Origin: Bacillus timonensis
GTDB lineage: Bacteria; Bacillota; Bacilli; Bacillales; Bacillaceae_L
NCBI GenBank assembly: GCA_020171895.1
Contig: JAIVAN010000005.1
Coordinates: 186,001-250,000 of the forward strand
Reading direction: 5' to 3'
Length of the DNA: 64,000 nt
Part shown: positions 1 through 9,086 of the stretch, in pieces
Layout of the letters: each line of letters begins with the position of its first letter
Position numbering within the stretch: position 1 is the first letter of the stretch
Position numbers and translations under genes: made by a program
Notes under the pieces: generated by a model
Database searches by the model: none
Told to the model about the DNA's origin: nothing
Seen by the model: the letters and a program-made list of their open reading frames with translations, nothing else

Positions 1-1005
1 CTCGACCAAGTATTAGAAATCTTCAATATTACACCTGACCATGATTTAAATGTAATGAAGGACCGTCAGACATTAACAGATGTCACGGTACGTGCTTTAG
101 AAGGGTTAGACAAAACGATGAAGGAAGTTAAGCCTGATTTAGTGTTAGTTCATGGGGATACGACAACAACCTTCGTCGCAAGCTTAGCTGCACTTTACAA
201 CCAAATTGCGGTTGGTCATGTTGAAGCAGGGCTTCGTACGTGGAATAAATATTCTCCGTTTCCTGAAGAAGTGAACCGACAAATAACAGGTGTCATTGCA
301 GACTTACATTTTGCCCCAACGAAAAAATCGGCTGAGAATCTTTTAAATGAAAATAAAAAAGAAGAAACGATTTTTATTACTGGAAACACAGCAATTGATG
401 CGTTAAAAACAACGGTAACAGATACGTATGAGCATGAAGTGCTAGAGAAGTTAGGAGACGATCGCTTAATATTGGTGACAGCTCATCGTCGTGAAAACCT
501 AGGAGAGCCGATGCGCAATATGTTCCGTGCCATTAAGCGAATTGTAAATGAGCACCCAGATGTACAGGTTGTGTATCCTGTTCACTTAAATCCAGCAGTA
601 AGAGAAGTTGCGGATGAAATTTTAGGAAATGATGATCGCATTCAATTAATAGAGCCGTTAGGTGTGCTAGATTTCCATAACTTTGCAGCCCGTGCTCACA
701 TTATTTTGACAGATTCAGGTGGAGTGCAGGAAGAGGCTCCGTCATTAGGGGTTCCTGTGTTAGTGTTAAGGGATACAACAGAGAGACCTGAAGGGATTGA
801 AGCGGGAACGTTAAAGCTTGCAGGTACGTCTGAAGAAACGATTTATCAGTTAGCGTATGAGTTGTTGAACAACCCAGAGGAGTATGAAAGAATGTCGAAG
901 GCGTCTAATCCATATGGAGATGGAAGAGCGTCTTATCGTATTGTTCAGTCGATTCTTCATCATTTTGGAAAAAGAGAAGGGAAGCCTGAGACGTTTACTG
1001 TATGA
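1..1005 (+). CDS. mnaA: UDP-N-acetylglucosamine 2-epimerase, 5' end outside window
   Basis: Non-hydrolysing UDP-GlcNAc 2-epimerase, which interconverts UDP-GlcNAc and UDP-ManNAc in the cytoplasm. ManNAc is needed for the linkage unit of wall teichoic acid. The frame is open from base 1 (L-D-Q-V-L-E-I-F-N), so the true start lies upstream. Visible family motifs are VHGDTTTTF, HVEAGLRT, FPEEVNRQ, TAHRRENLG and the C-terminal TDSGGVQEEAP. The nearby gtaB, tagO and LCP genes fit a role in wall polymer synthesis. A repeat starts about 10 bp after the stop codon. The family call is secure; the teichoic acid role is inferred from context. Confidence 0.95.
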   Translation, partial: LDQVLEIFNITPDHDLNVMKDRQTLTDVTVRALEGLDKTMKEVKPDLVLVHGDTTTTFVASLAALYNQIAVGHVEAGLRTWNKYSPFPEEVNRQITGVIADLHFAPTKKSAENLLNENKKEETIFITGNTAIDALKTTVTDTYEHEVLEKLGDDRLILVTAHRRENLGEPMRNMFRAIKRIVNEHPDVQVVYPVHLNPAVREVADEILGNDDRIQLIEPLGVLDFHNFAARAHIILTDSGGVQEEAPSLGVPVLVLRDTTERPEGIEAGTLKLAGTSEETIYQLAYELLNNPEEYERMSKASNPYGDGRASYRIVQSILHHFGKREGKPETFTV

Positions 1006-1015
1006 TTTGGTTAGC

Positions 1016-1187
1016 TTGAAAAATACGACAATCAATATGGGGTGTTAATCTGCGTTGCAGGAGTCTCGGTCCTTCCACTCCGATTAACACGCAAGAATGA
1101 CTTAAAGTCCAACATTCTATAAACCCCCAAATCAAGGTCGCATTTTCATCCTTCATGGTGCAATTCTTAAATTGCATGGTAGTCTAC
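1016..1187 (+). repeat. Intergenic repeat copy A (core-deleted)
   Basis: First of four related intergenic elements (see 1181, 10706 and 39938). It has the end pair GTGTTAA / TTAACAC and a right flank with TTCATCCTTCATGGTGCAA shared with the copy at 39938. The GC-rich core of the other copies is missing. The sequence jumps from GCAGGAGTCTCG straight to the closing arm, as expected from deletion between the two GCAGGARTCTCG direct repeats of a full copy. No coding capacity. Confidence 0.8.
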
Positions 1188-1386
1188 CCTGAAAATACGA
1201 CACTGAATTGTGGGTGTTAACCTTCGTTGCAGGAATCTCGCTTTCCGCGGGGCGCTCCTGGAGCCTCCTCGGCTTCGCCTGTGGGGTCTCCAGTCCAGCG
1301 CATTTCCCGCAGGAGTCTCGGTCCTTCCACTTCGGTTAACACGCATCAAGTACTAGATACCAACATTATATAAATAAAAAATCAAG
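1181..1386 (+). repeat. Intergenic repeat copy B (full core)
   Basis: Full-length copy joined head-to-tail to copy A, sharing the boundary GTCTACCCTGAAAATA. The inverted ends GTGTTAA (1214) and TTAACAC (1336) enclose a GC-rich core of 129 bp that can fold into hairpins. Short direct repeats GCAGGAATCTCG and GCAGGAGTCTCG flank the core. The reading frames here are not genes. It resembles a REP- or MITE-like element; I cannot assign a named family. Confidence 0.8.
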
Positions 1387-1447
1387 CTAACATCTTCATG
1401 CAACATAGTAAGATTTATTATTTCATATGACACAATCGTCTATCTTT

Positions 1448-1478
1448 GAACTTGCAGTTATGCAGGTTCTTTTTTTTG
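1448..1478 (+). terminator. Rho-independent terminator upstream of gtaB
   Basis: The stem GAACTTGCA / TGCAGGTTC has a GTTA loop and is followed by a run of eight T. It probably ends transcripts from mnaA that read through the repeats. Confidence 0.75.
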
Positions 1479-1587
1479 TGCTACATATCAAAAATAGTGA
1501 AAGCATATACTTAAATCAATTCAAACACTTAACACCTTACGTAGGATGATGGGACTTGATGCTTTTGCTGATTAAGAGGAAAGGGTG

Positions 1588-2481
1588 ATGTGGTTGAAAA
1601 TTACAAAGGCGATTATACCCGCGGGTGGATTAGGTACTCGTTTTTTACCAGCGACGAAAGCACAGCCTAAGGAAATGCTACCGATTGTTGATAAACCTTC
1701 AATTCAATATATTGTTGAAGAGGCAGTGAAGTCAGGAATTGAAGATATAATGATTGTAAGTGGACGTGGAAAAAGAGCGATTGAGGATCATTTTGATAAA
1801 TCGTATGAGCTTGAGGAGACGTTGTATACTCGAAATAAGCTGGATTTATTGAATGAAATACAAGCCATATCAAGCATGGCAAACATTCATTACATTCGCC
1901 AAAAAGAACCGTTAGGTCTAGGACATGCCATTTATTGTGCTAGACGATTTATTGGAAATGAACCTTTTGCTGTACTTCTTGGTGATGATATTGTCGACAA
2001 CAAGCAAACACCTTGTTTGCAACAGATGATTGATTTATATGATCGATATCAAAGTACAATTGTCGGTGTACAAGAAGTAGAATTACAGGATGTATGTAAA
2101 TATGGAATGATTGGTTTCGATAGGAGGAATGAATCAGAGCGAATTTTCACAGTCAACTCTCTTGTAGAAAAGCCTGCCACTGAAGATGCACCATCACACT
2201 ATGCCATTATGGGGCGGTACATTTTACAACCGCGCATTTTTGATATACTAGAAAAACAACCAACAGGAGCTGGTGGTGAAATTCAACTAACAGATGCACT
2301 TGTGACGTTTAGCAAGGCACATCCTGTTTTAGCATATGAATTTGAGGGAACCCGCTATGATGTTGGGGATAAATTTGGGTTTATTCGAGCTACATTAGAT
2401 TTTGCATTAGAGCGTGATGAATTACGAGATGAGTTACTAAAGTATTTAGATGAGGTCCTACATCGATCACTTAAGCAATAA
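1588..2481 (+). CDS. gtaB: UTP--glucose-1-phosphate uridylyltransferase
   Basis: Makes UDP-glucose from UTP and glucose-1-phosphate in the cytoplasm, for glucosylation of teichoic acid and glycolipid anchor synthesis. The N-terminal nucleotide-binding motif is AIIPAGGLGTRFLPATKA, followed by KEMLPIVDKP, VEKP near the middle and GGEIQLTDAL. The length (297 aa) is normal for the family. The start is ambiguous: GTG 1585, ATG 1588 and TTG 1594 are in frame, and GAGGAAAGGG (1576-1585) serves the last two equally well. I chose ATG. Transcribed alone between two terminators. Confidence 0.95.
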   Translation: MWLKITKAIIPAGGLGTRFLPATKAQPKEMLPIVDKPSIQYIVEEAVKSGIEDIMIVSGRGKRAIEDHFDKSYELEETLYTRNKLDLLNEIQAISSMANIHYIRQKEPLGLGHAIYCARRFIGNEPFAVLLGDDIVDNKQTPCLQQMIDLYDRYQSTIVGVQEVELQDVCKYGMIGFDRRNESERIFTVNSLVEKPATEDAPSHYAIMGRYILQPRIFDILEKQPTGAGGEIQLTDALVTFSKAHPVLAYEFEGTRYDVGDKFGFIRATLDFALERDELRDELLKYLDEVLHRSLKQ

Positions 2482-2503
2482 ATAATTGAAGAATAGTAAA
2501 TCC

Positions 2504-2537
2504 AATCGACAGGTATAGATTCCTGTCGATTCTTTTT
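2504..2537 (+). terminator. Terminator of gtaB
   Basis: Perfect stem AATCGACAGG / CCTGTCGATT with an 8-base loop, followed by CTTTTT. Confidence 0.9.
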
Positions 2538-2551
2538 GTGGAAAAGTCTTT

Positions 2552-2625
2552 AATCAAACGTTTATTTAAAATGAAATCCTTTGTGAGAGAGGTGGTACCA
2601 CTTTTCAATCAAACGTTTGTTTAAA
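2552..2625. promoter_or_regulatory. Paired CAAACGTTTG operator-like sites
   Basis: The 19-mers AATCAAACGTTTATTTAAA (2552) and AATCAAACGTTTGTTTAAA (2607) are direct repeats 55 bp apart. Each is centred on the palindrome CAAACGTT(T/A)G. A separate 10-bp palindrome GTGGTACCAC lies between them (2592-2601). The same motif pair occurs upstream of degV (14978-15048). The form suits a TetR-like dimeric repressor, but the regulator is unknown. Confidence 0.45.
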
Positions 2626-2663
2626 GAAAATAGGGTAAGCTTTTACACCACAATGTTGAGAAA

Positions 2664-2732
2664 TTTGTCGAAATATTATTAGTTTCTATTCTAGTAAAAT
2701 ATGTATCTACAAGAAAAAGATAGGAGTATAAT
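2664..2732 (+). promoter_or_regulatory. Spo0A box and -10 element before the LRR surface gene
   Basis: TTTGTCGAA at 2664-2672 matches the Spo0A box consensus TTTGTCRAA at every position. A perfect -10 TATAAT lies at 2727-2732, with only a weak -35 (TATCTA) 17 bp upstream. A weak -35 is typical of an activated promoter. A single box can occur by chance. Confidence 0.4.
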
Positions 2733-2782
2733 AGTCTTTGGTATCAATCTAGTTAATCATACAAAGAAAGAGGAATGCGTGA

Positions 2783-5700
2783 ATGAGACGAATGAAATGG
2801 TTAAACATCATGTTAGTTGTGACTGTTTTGCTGTCGCTTTTTACCCCTTTTGCTTCTAAAGGACAAGCGCAAGCAAGTGCTGACACAACAATTCTTTTGA
2901 AACAGCCTGTGCAGGATGGTGAGGCTGTAAATCTGTCATGGATTACAAATGTAGTTCTTTCAGATGGAGACATTGAAAAATATGAGTTAGTGAAAAATGG
3001 AGAAGCACTTCCATTTGAACCGACATTAAATGAAGAAAAGGTAGCAGATGATGCTTCTCGTGCAACGAGAATGTATTCATATGTTGATACTGAAGTTGAA
3101 GCTGGAAAGGCCTATACATACCAAGTTGTTGGATATGTTAACGGTGAGCCGGTTCATCAATCTTTAGAGGTATCAATTGAAGTTACGAGCCAACAACAAG
3201 AAGTTTCTTCAAATAACCAAGAAGTGAAAGAAGGAACACAAGCGACTGAAACAGTTACAACGACTGAAGATGTTGTCTCAATTCCTGATGTGAATTTAGA
3301 GCAAGCAATTCGTGATGCTCTGAATATCCAGGATGGCCAATTAACGAAACAAGATCTTGCTGGTTTATATTCTCTATATGTTTCTGGCTTCGGAATTCAA
3401 AGCTTAGAAGGGTTACAATATGCAACAAATTTAACGGATCTTAGTGTTTGGGATAACCAAATAAAAGATATTACTCCAATTAAATCATTAACAAATTTAA
3501 TTTATTTAGATTTAGAAAGTAATATGATTCAAGATATTTCGGCGTTATCTGATCTCATCAATCTTGAAACTCTTTGGATTAGCAATAATCCAATTTCAGA
3601 CATTTCAAGTGTAGCAAATCTTTCTTTGCTATCTGTTTTATATGCTGATACTACAAGTATCAGTGATATTAGTGTACTTAAGAAATTAATGAATTTGGAA
3701 TATGTATCATTATTCAATATCGATACACTTGATATAAGTGAAGGATCTGTAGCTCTAGATATCATTTACGAATTGGAAGCTCGTGGTGTATTTGTTGACT
3801 ACAATAACTACTATGAGGAGCCTTCAAGTTATATAGAGATATTTGTAGATAGTGTCGGCCAACATTCAACTGACATCGCATGGTACTACGAAGGTAGTTA
3901 TACAGTTGACTTCTATGCCATTTATGTAAATGGAGAGTTTTATGGAGAAGCACATAATGGCCAAACTTGGTATCACGTTGATGGATTAGAAGCGGGAACA
4001 GAGTATGAAATAATTGTTGAAGCATATTTCACTGATAGTGAGTTCGTGGAAGCTTCAGGTATTTTCGTAACAACTTCTAGTTCTAACTCAGAGCCAACAG
4101 GTGATATGGTTAACTTTGTAGATGTAAATCTTGAGGCTGCAGTGCGTGATCAGCTTTACATTTATGATCGTCCTATTTATGTAAGTGATATGGAAAGCCT
4201 GACTAGTTTATATGCTGGCTACTATGGTATTGAAAGCTTAGAAGGTCTTCAATATGCAGTGAATCTAATGGATTTATCGGTTTACGGAAATAGTATTTCA
4301 GATTTAACACCGATTCAAAACTTAACACAATTAAGCTATTTAGATCTAGATGATAATCAAATTAGTGATTTAACTCCGATTGCTAACCTTACAAATTTAA
4401 GTATGTTATGGATTACTTATAATCCAATTACAGACTTGAATCCGTTAGCAAATCTACAAGCATTAACGGATGTTTTTATTAGTGGAACAGACATTAGTGA
4501 TATTACAGTACTAGAATCATTAACATCACTTCAATTTGTTGTACTTTTTAACAATGCTTCATTGGATTTATCAGAAGGATCAGCAGCCATGCAGGTCATC
4601 AATAATCTTCAAAACCGCAATGTGTATGTTGAATACGGTGCATATGAAGAATATCCAATTGAATACATTGAACTTTATACAAATGGTGTGACAGAAACTA
4701 GTATTACGGTTTCATGGGATGTTTATAGTGATTATGAGATTGATTCTTATGATCTTTACTTAGATGGTGTTCTTCATGAGAATGTCTCAAACATAGAACA
4801 TACGTATACATTTAGTGGACTACAACATTCAACAGAATATGAATTGGCGGTACATGCTTTGAACAGTCTTGGAGAAGTAATGATCGAATCCTCTCCAATT
4901 TTCGTTACAACGTGGGAGCCACCAACTGGTGATCTTGTCACTTTTAGTGATGGTCAATTAGAGCTAGCTGTTAGGGATCAGCTTAGTATTTATAATCGAG
5001 ATATTTACGAAAGTGATATGAAACGATTAACATTCCTTTTTGCAGCATATTACGATATTCAGAGTCTAAGTGGCTTAGAGTATGCGATCAACCTAGAAGA
5101 TTTAATCATTTTTAATAATCAAGTTAGCGATTTAAGTCCTATTTCAGGCTTAACAAACCTTCGCTATATTGATATGGAAGAAAATCAAATTAGTGACATA
5201 AGCACTTTAAGTCAATTAACTAACTTAACTGGATTGTGGATGAGTAACAATCCAATTTCGGATCTGACCGTTCTTTCTCATTTAAATCAATTAGAAGTAC
5301 TATCTGTAAACAACACACATATTGAAGATATTAGTGTCCTTTTACAGTTACCGCTTCTTCAATATGTAGCTCTTTATCAGAATGAAAACTTAGATTTATC
5401 AGAAGGATCTGCAGCAATGCAAGTGGTTGATACATTAATCAGCAATGGAGTCTATGTTGATTATGAAGGGTATATCAATCCAGATCATACTGTAGATATT
5501 TACGTTAACAATGTGAGTGAAACGACTGTTGATATTGAATGGAATTATTTTGGGGCAGGAGAGCCAATAAGTTACCATATTTATGTGGATGGAAACTTTA
5601 TTGATGAAGTACCTGCATCTCAAAACTTCTACACACTTGAAGGCTTAAATCCTGGTCAAGAATATTCAATCTCAATTGAAGCGATAGATTATGAATATTT

Positions 5701-8700
5701 TATAATTGGTTATGGGTATACGTATGTAATGACTTCTGACACACCATCTGGTGAAGTGGTTGTTTTTGAAGATATTAACTTAGAAGAAGCAGTTCGAAAT
5801 GAATTAGGCATTTACAACCGTGATCTTTTAGCAAGTGATATGGCGAAATTAACTTGGTTAAGTGCAGCATATATGAATATTTCAAGCTTATCAGGTTTAG
5901 AATTCGCTACAAATTTAGAAGGATTAGTTGTGTTTGGCAATACAATTACAGACTTACAACCACTTGAACAGTTAACAGAGCTTGTTCACTTAGATGTAGA
6001 AAGTAATCAAATTAGTGATATTTCATTTCTTGTAAATATGAAAAATCTTCAAACGTTATGGATTGATGATAATCCAATTGAGGATATTTCAGCACTACAA
6101 CATATGACATCACTTGTAAATTTATATTTAGATCGTACTCTTATTAGTGATATTAGTGTACTAGTTGGACTTACAGCTTTAGAGTATGTATCACTTTATG
6201 GTAATCCTAATTTAGATCTAACAGAAGGTTCACTTGGATGGTCTGTTATTGAAACTTTGACAAACCGTGGCGTTCATGTTGACTATTTTGGATACGAAGA
6301 AGGCCTATATATTTATGAATCGTTTGCTAATGAAAACACACTAGAAGTGTATTGGTCATATTTAGAAAATGTAAATTACTATGCTGTATACTTAAACGGT
6401 GTTCTTTATGGTGAAGTTTCTGCAGAGGAAACTTGGTATATGTTCAATGATTTACAGCCTTTAACAGAATACGAAGTCACTATTGAAGCGTATGGGTTTG
6501 AAGGAGAGTTAGTTGATTCTGCTTCAGCTATTTTAACTACTTGGGATGTGCCATCAGGTGAAGTTGTAGTAATTCCAGATGCGAATTTAAAGGAAGCGAT
6601 TCGTCTTCAGTTGCGCCTTTCTGATCGTGAAATTTTAACAAGTGATATGGAACGATTAGAGTATTTTGGTGCAGCGGGCATGAATATTACGGATCTAACT
6701 GGCTTAGAGTATGCTGTAAACTTAAGCGATTTATCACTATTTGATAATCAAATTAGTGACTTAACAGCAATTCAACATTTAACAAATCTATGGTATCTAG
6801 ATCTAGAGAATAACCACATTAGTGACATTTCAGCATTAGCGGGTTTAACGAACTTAGAGACACTGTGGTTAGATCGAAATCCACTATCAGACATCTCAAT
6901 TCTGGGGAATCTTGTAAATTTAAGAACGTTGTATTTACATGAAACGCTTATTACGGACATTTCGGTACTAGAAGAACTAATGAATCTTGAGTATGTTTCT
7001 TTATCAAATATTTCTACATTGGATTTATCTGAAGGGTCTGCGGCAATGCAGACGGTTCAAGTTCTCCAAGACCGTGGAGTATATGTAGAATTAGAAGCAT
7101 ATGAAGAAGAACCAATGTATGATATAGAGTTAACTGTAAATGAAGTGACAGACACAAGCATTTCGTTCTCATGGGAGTTTTTAGGTGATTCTTCACTTGT
7201 TAACAAATATTTCCTTGTTTTGAACGGTGAATTACTTGCTGAACTGCCAGCAGATGTGAATTCATATATTGCAGAAGGTCTTACAGCTGGAACAGAATAT
7301 GAATTGTTTGTGGTTGCATTTGACGCAGAAGAAATGTTACTAGGTTACAATCATATGTATGTGATGACAGAAGATGCACCACAACCGACATTAAGTGGCT
7401 GGGTAGTAATAGAAGGAAAAACATATTACTATAATCCACAAACAGGACAACCTGTTACTGGCTGGTTGGAGCTTGAAGGCAAAAAATATTACTTTGCAGC
7501 GTCAGGTGTTATGCAAACTGGTTGGGTAACAATTGCTAGTCAAACGTATTATTTTGATCCTGCAAATGGAGAGATGAAGACTGGCTGGATTACCGTAAAT
7601 GGTAAAACTTTCTACTTAAACACAATTGGTGTGAAACAAGTAGGATGGGTAACAGTCGATGGAAAAACGTACTACGTTGATGCAGTAAATGGTAAGCAAG
7701 TAGGCTGGATCGTTGTGAATCAACAATCGTTCTACTTAGATGCAAATGGTGTGAAACAAGTAGGATGGGTAACAGTTGAAGGAAAAACTTACTACGTTGA
7801 TGCTGTAAATGGTAAGCAAGCAGGCTGGATCGTTGTGAATCAACAATCATTCTACCTAGATGCAAACGGCGTGAAACAAGTAGGTTGGGTAACGGTAAAT
7901 AATAAGAAATATTATATTGATGCAGTTAATGGAAAACAAATTGGCTGGATGAAGTTAAATAATATTTGGTATTTCTTAAATCAATCAGGTGAAATGCAAA
8001 CTGGTTGGGTTACGGATAACGGTTCTACTTATTATCTAGATCCAACAACTGGTGCAATGCAAACTGGTTGGATTACCGTTAATGGTCAATCGTTCTATTT
8101 ATCTTCTACTGGTGTAAAACAAGTAGGCTGGACAACCATTAATGGAAAAATATTCTATCTTGATGCAACATACGGAAAGCAAACTGGTTGGATCACAGTG
8201 AATGGTCAAACATTCTACCTAGATGTTACTGGTGAAAAGAAAACAAACTGGGTATCTGTTGATGGAAAATGGTATTTTATCAACTCAAATTCAGGAATGA
8301 TTAAATCAACTTGGATGCAATCATCAAACAAATGGTATTTCTTTGATGAAACAGGCGTTATGAAAACAGGTTGGATGAAATGGTCATCTAAATGGTATTA
8401 CTTAGATGCAAACGGTGCAATGAAAACAGGTTGGGTTCAATCTGGTGGAAAATGGTACTACTTAAATGCTGGTGGAGAAATGCAATTTGGTTGGTTGAAA
8501 TCTGGAAGTTCATGGTATTACCTAGATGGTAGCGGTGAAATGAAAACAGGCTGGTTATTATCAAGTGGAAAATGGTATTACATGAGTGGTACAGGAGCTA
8601 TGGTAAGTGGCTGGAAGGAAATCAATCATAAATGGTATTTCTTCTACAGTGGTGGTAATATGGCTTATAGCACAGTCATTTCTGGTTATAGACTTGGATC

Positions 8701-8722
8701 TGACGGGGCTTGGATTCGATAA
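2783..8722 (+). CDS. Giant secreted LRR / fibronectin-like / cell-wall-binding repeat protein
   Basis: Exported surface protein of 1979 aa. Signal peptide at residues 1-31 (RRMK, hydrophobic core, cut near GQAQA). A short Ig/FN3-like region follows, then five tandem units of about 270-280 aa starting near residues 164, 442, 716, 991 and 1259. Each unit has an N-cap of the form (V/I)xVNLExAVRDxL, about seven internalin-type leucine-rich repeats (NxISDISxLxxLTNL) and a fibronectin III-like domain (ITVSWD, YEL motifs). From about residue 1539 there are 21 GW(V/I)xxxGKxYYxxxxG repeats of the choline/cell-wall-binding type. No LPXTG motif is seen, so attachment is presumably non-covalent. Start ATG 2783 with AAAGAGG. 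The ligand is unknown; adhesion is inferred. Confidence 0.9.
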   Translation: MRRMKWLNIMLVVTVLLSLFTPFASKGQAQASADTTILLKQPVQDGEAVNLSWITNVVLSDGDIEKYELVKNGEALPFEPTLNEEKVADDASRATRMYSYVDTEVEAGKAYTYQVVGYVNGEPVHQSLEVSIEVTSQQQEVSSNNQEVKEGTQATETVTTTEDVVSIPDVNLEQAIRDALNIQDGQLTKQDLAGLYSLYVSGFGIQSLEGLQYATNLTDLSVWDNQIKDITPIKSLTNLIYLDLESNMIQDISALSDLINLETLWISNNPISDISSVANLSLLSVLYADTTSISDISVLKKLMNLEYVSLFNIDTLDISEGSVALDIIYELEARGVFVDYNNYYEEPSSYIEIFVDSVGQHSTDIAWYYEGSYTVDFYAIYVNGEFYGEAHNGQTWYHVDGLEAGTEYEIIVEAYFTDSEFVEASGIFVTTSSSNSEPTGDMVNFVDVNLEAAVRDQLYIYDRPIYVSDMESLTSLYAGYYGIESLEGLQYAVNLMDLSVYGNSISDLTPIQNLTQLSYLDLDDNQISDLTPIANLTNLSMLWITYNPITDLNPLANLQALTDVFISGTDISDITVLESLTSLQFVVLFNNASLDLSEGSAAMQVINNLQNRNVYVEYGAYEEYPIEYIELYTNGVTETSITVSWDVYSDYEIDSYDLYLDGVLHENVSNIEHTYTFSGLQHSTEYELAVHALNSLGEVMIESSPIFVTTWEPPTGDLVTFSDGQLELAVRDQLSIYNRDIYESDMKRLTFLFAAYYDIQSLSGLEYAINLEDLIIFNNQVSDLSPISGLTNLRYIDMEENQISDISTLSQLTNLTGLWMSNNPISDLTVLSHLNQLEVLSVNNTHIEDISVLLQLPLLQYVALYQNENLDLSEGSAAMQVVDTLISNGVYVDYEGYINPDHTVDIYVNNVSETTVDIEWNYFGAGEPISYHIYVDGNFIDEVPASQNFYTLEGLNPGQEYSISIEAIDYEYFIIGYGYTYVMTSDTPSGEVVVFEDINLEEAVRNELGIYNRDLLASDMAKLTWLSAAYMNISSLSGLEFATNLEGLVVFGNTITDLQPLEQLTELVHLDVESNQISDISFLVNMKNLQTLWIDDNPIEDISALQHMTSLVNLYLDRTLISDISVLVGLTALEYVSLYGNPNLDLTEGSLGWSVIETLTNRGVHVDYFGYEEGLYIYESFANENTLEVYWSYLENVNYYAVYLNGVLYGEVSAEETWYMFNDLQPLTEYEVTIEAYGFEGELVDSASAILTTWDVPSGEVVVIPDANLKEAIRLQLRLSDREILTSDMERLEYFGAAGMNITDLTGLEYAVNLSDLSLFDNQISDLTAIQHLTNLWYLDLENNHISDISALAGLTNLETLWLDRNPLSDISILGNLVNLRTLYLHETLITDISVLEELMNLEYVSLSNISTLDLSEGSAAMQTVQVLQDRGVYVELEAYEEEPMYDIELTVNEVTDTSISFSWEFLGDSSLVNKYFLVLNGELLAELPADVNSYIAEGLTAGTEYELFVVAFDAEEMLLGYNHMYVMTEDAPQPTLSGWVVIEGKTYYYNPQTGQPVTGWLELEGKKYYFAASGVMQTGWVTIASQTYYFDPANGEMKTGWITVNGKTFYLNTIGVKQVGWVTVDGKTYYVDAVNGKQVGWIVVNQQSFYLDANGVKQVGWVTVEGKTYYVDAVNGKQAGWIVVNQQSFYLDANGVKQVGWVTVNNKKYYIDAVNGKQIGWMKLNNIWYFLNQSGEMQTGWVTDNGSTYYLDPTTGAMQTGWITVNGQSFYLSSTGVKQVGWTTINGKIFYLDATYGKQTGWITVNGQTFYLDVTGEKKTNWVSVDGKWYFINSNSGMIKSTWMQSSNKWYFFDETGVMKTGWMKWSSKWYYLDANGAMKTGWVQSGGKWYYLNAGGEMQFGWLKSGSSWYYLDGSGEMKTGWLLSSGKWYYMSGTGAMVSGWKEINHKWYFFYSGGNMAYSTVISGYRLGSDGAWIR

Positions 8723-8740
8723 GATAAAATAATCTTGATT

Positions 8741-8776
8741 GAGTGGGGTGTCGTAAAAAACGGCAACCCCACTTTT
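8741..8776 (+). terminator. Terminator of the LRR surface gene
   Basis: The stem GTGGGGTGTCG / CGGCAACCCCAC has an A-rich loop followed by TTTTC. It also lies in the leader of the following lipoprotein gene. Confidence 0.75.
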
Positions 8777-8797
8777 CAATGGAAGTTGGAGGACAGA

Positions 8798-9001
8798 ATG
8801 AAAAAGTTACTAGTTCTAGTCATGTTAGTGAGTACGTTATTAATAGGAACAGCTTGTTCAAATGAAGTTGCTAACGAAAAAAATCCTAAAGTAGAAGAAC
8901 TCGAAAAACAAATTACGGAATTAAAGGCTGAAAATAATCGTTTGAAAACAGAAAAAGCAAAATTGATTAAAAAAATCGAAGCGATGCAAAAAAAGAAATA
9001 A
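8798..9001 (+). CDS. Small putative coiled-coil lipoprotein
   Basis: A 67-aa product. It has a lipoprotein-type signal (MKKLLVLVMLVSTLLIG) ending TAC, then a charged, heptad-patterned segment (VEELEKQITELKAENNRLK) predicted to form a coiled coil. A membrane-anchored coiled-coil peptide is the best description. The residue at -3 of the lipobox is Gly, so lipidation is not certain. The start ATG 8798 was chosen for the strong TTGGAGGA four bases upstream; a longer frame from 8735 would run through the terminator stem. No family recognised. Confidence 0.7.
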   Translation: MKKLLVLVMLVSTLLIGTACSNEVANEKNPKVEELEKQITELKAENNRLKTEKAKLIKKIEAMQKKK

Positions 9002-9055
9002 ACGAAAAGTCGATTTTTGTAAAAAGAAATGTTTGATAAATTGCGAAACGTGTAA

Positions 9056-9086
9056 AGTTAACCTTATAAAGGGTTAGCTTTTTTTA
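9056..9086 (+). terminator. Terminator after the small lipoprotein
   Basis: The hairpin AGTTAACC / GGGTTAGCT is followed by seven T. From here to the tagO promoter (9087-9341) the DNA is AT-rich and I see no gene. Confidence 0.75.

Noticed and set aside
7590-7865. 91-codon minus-strand frame with internal repeats
   Set aside because: Its repeats only mirror the wall-binding repeats of the LRR surface gene; no initiation signal.
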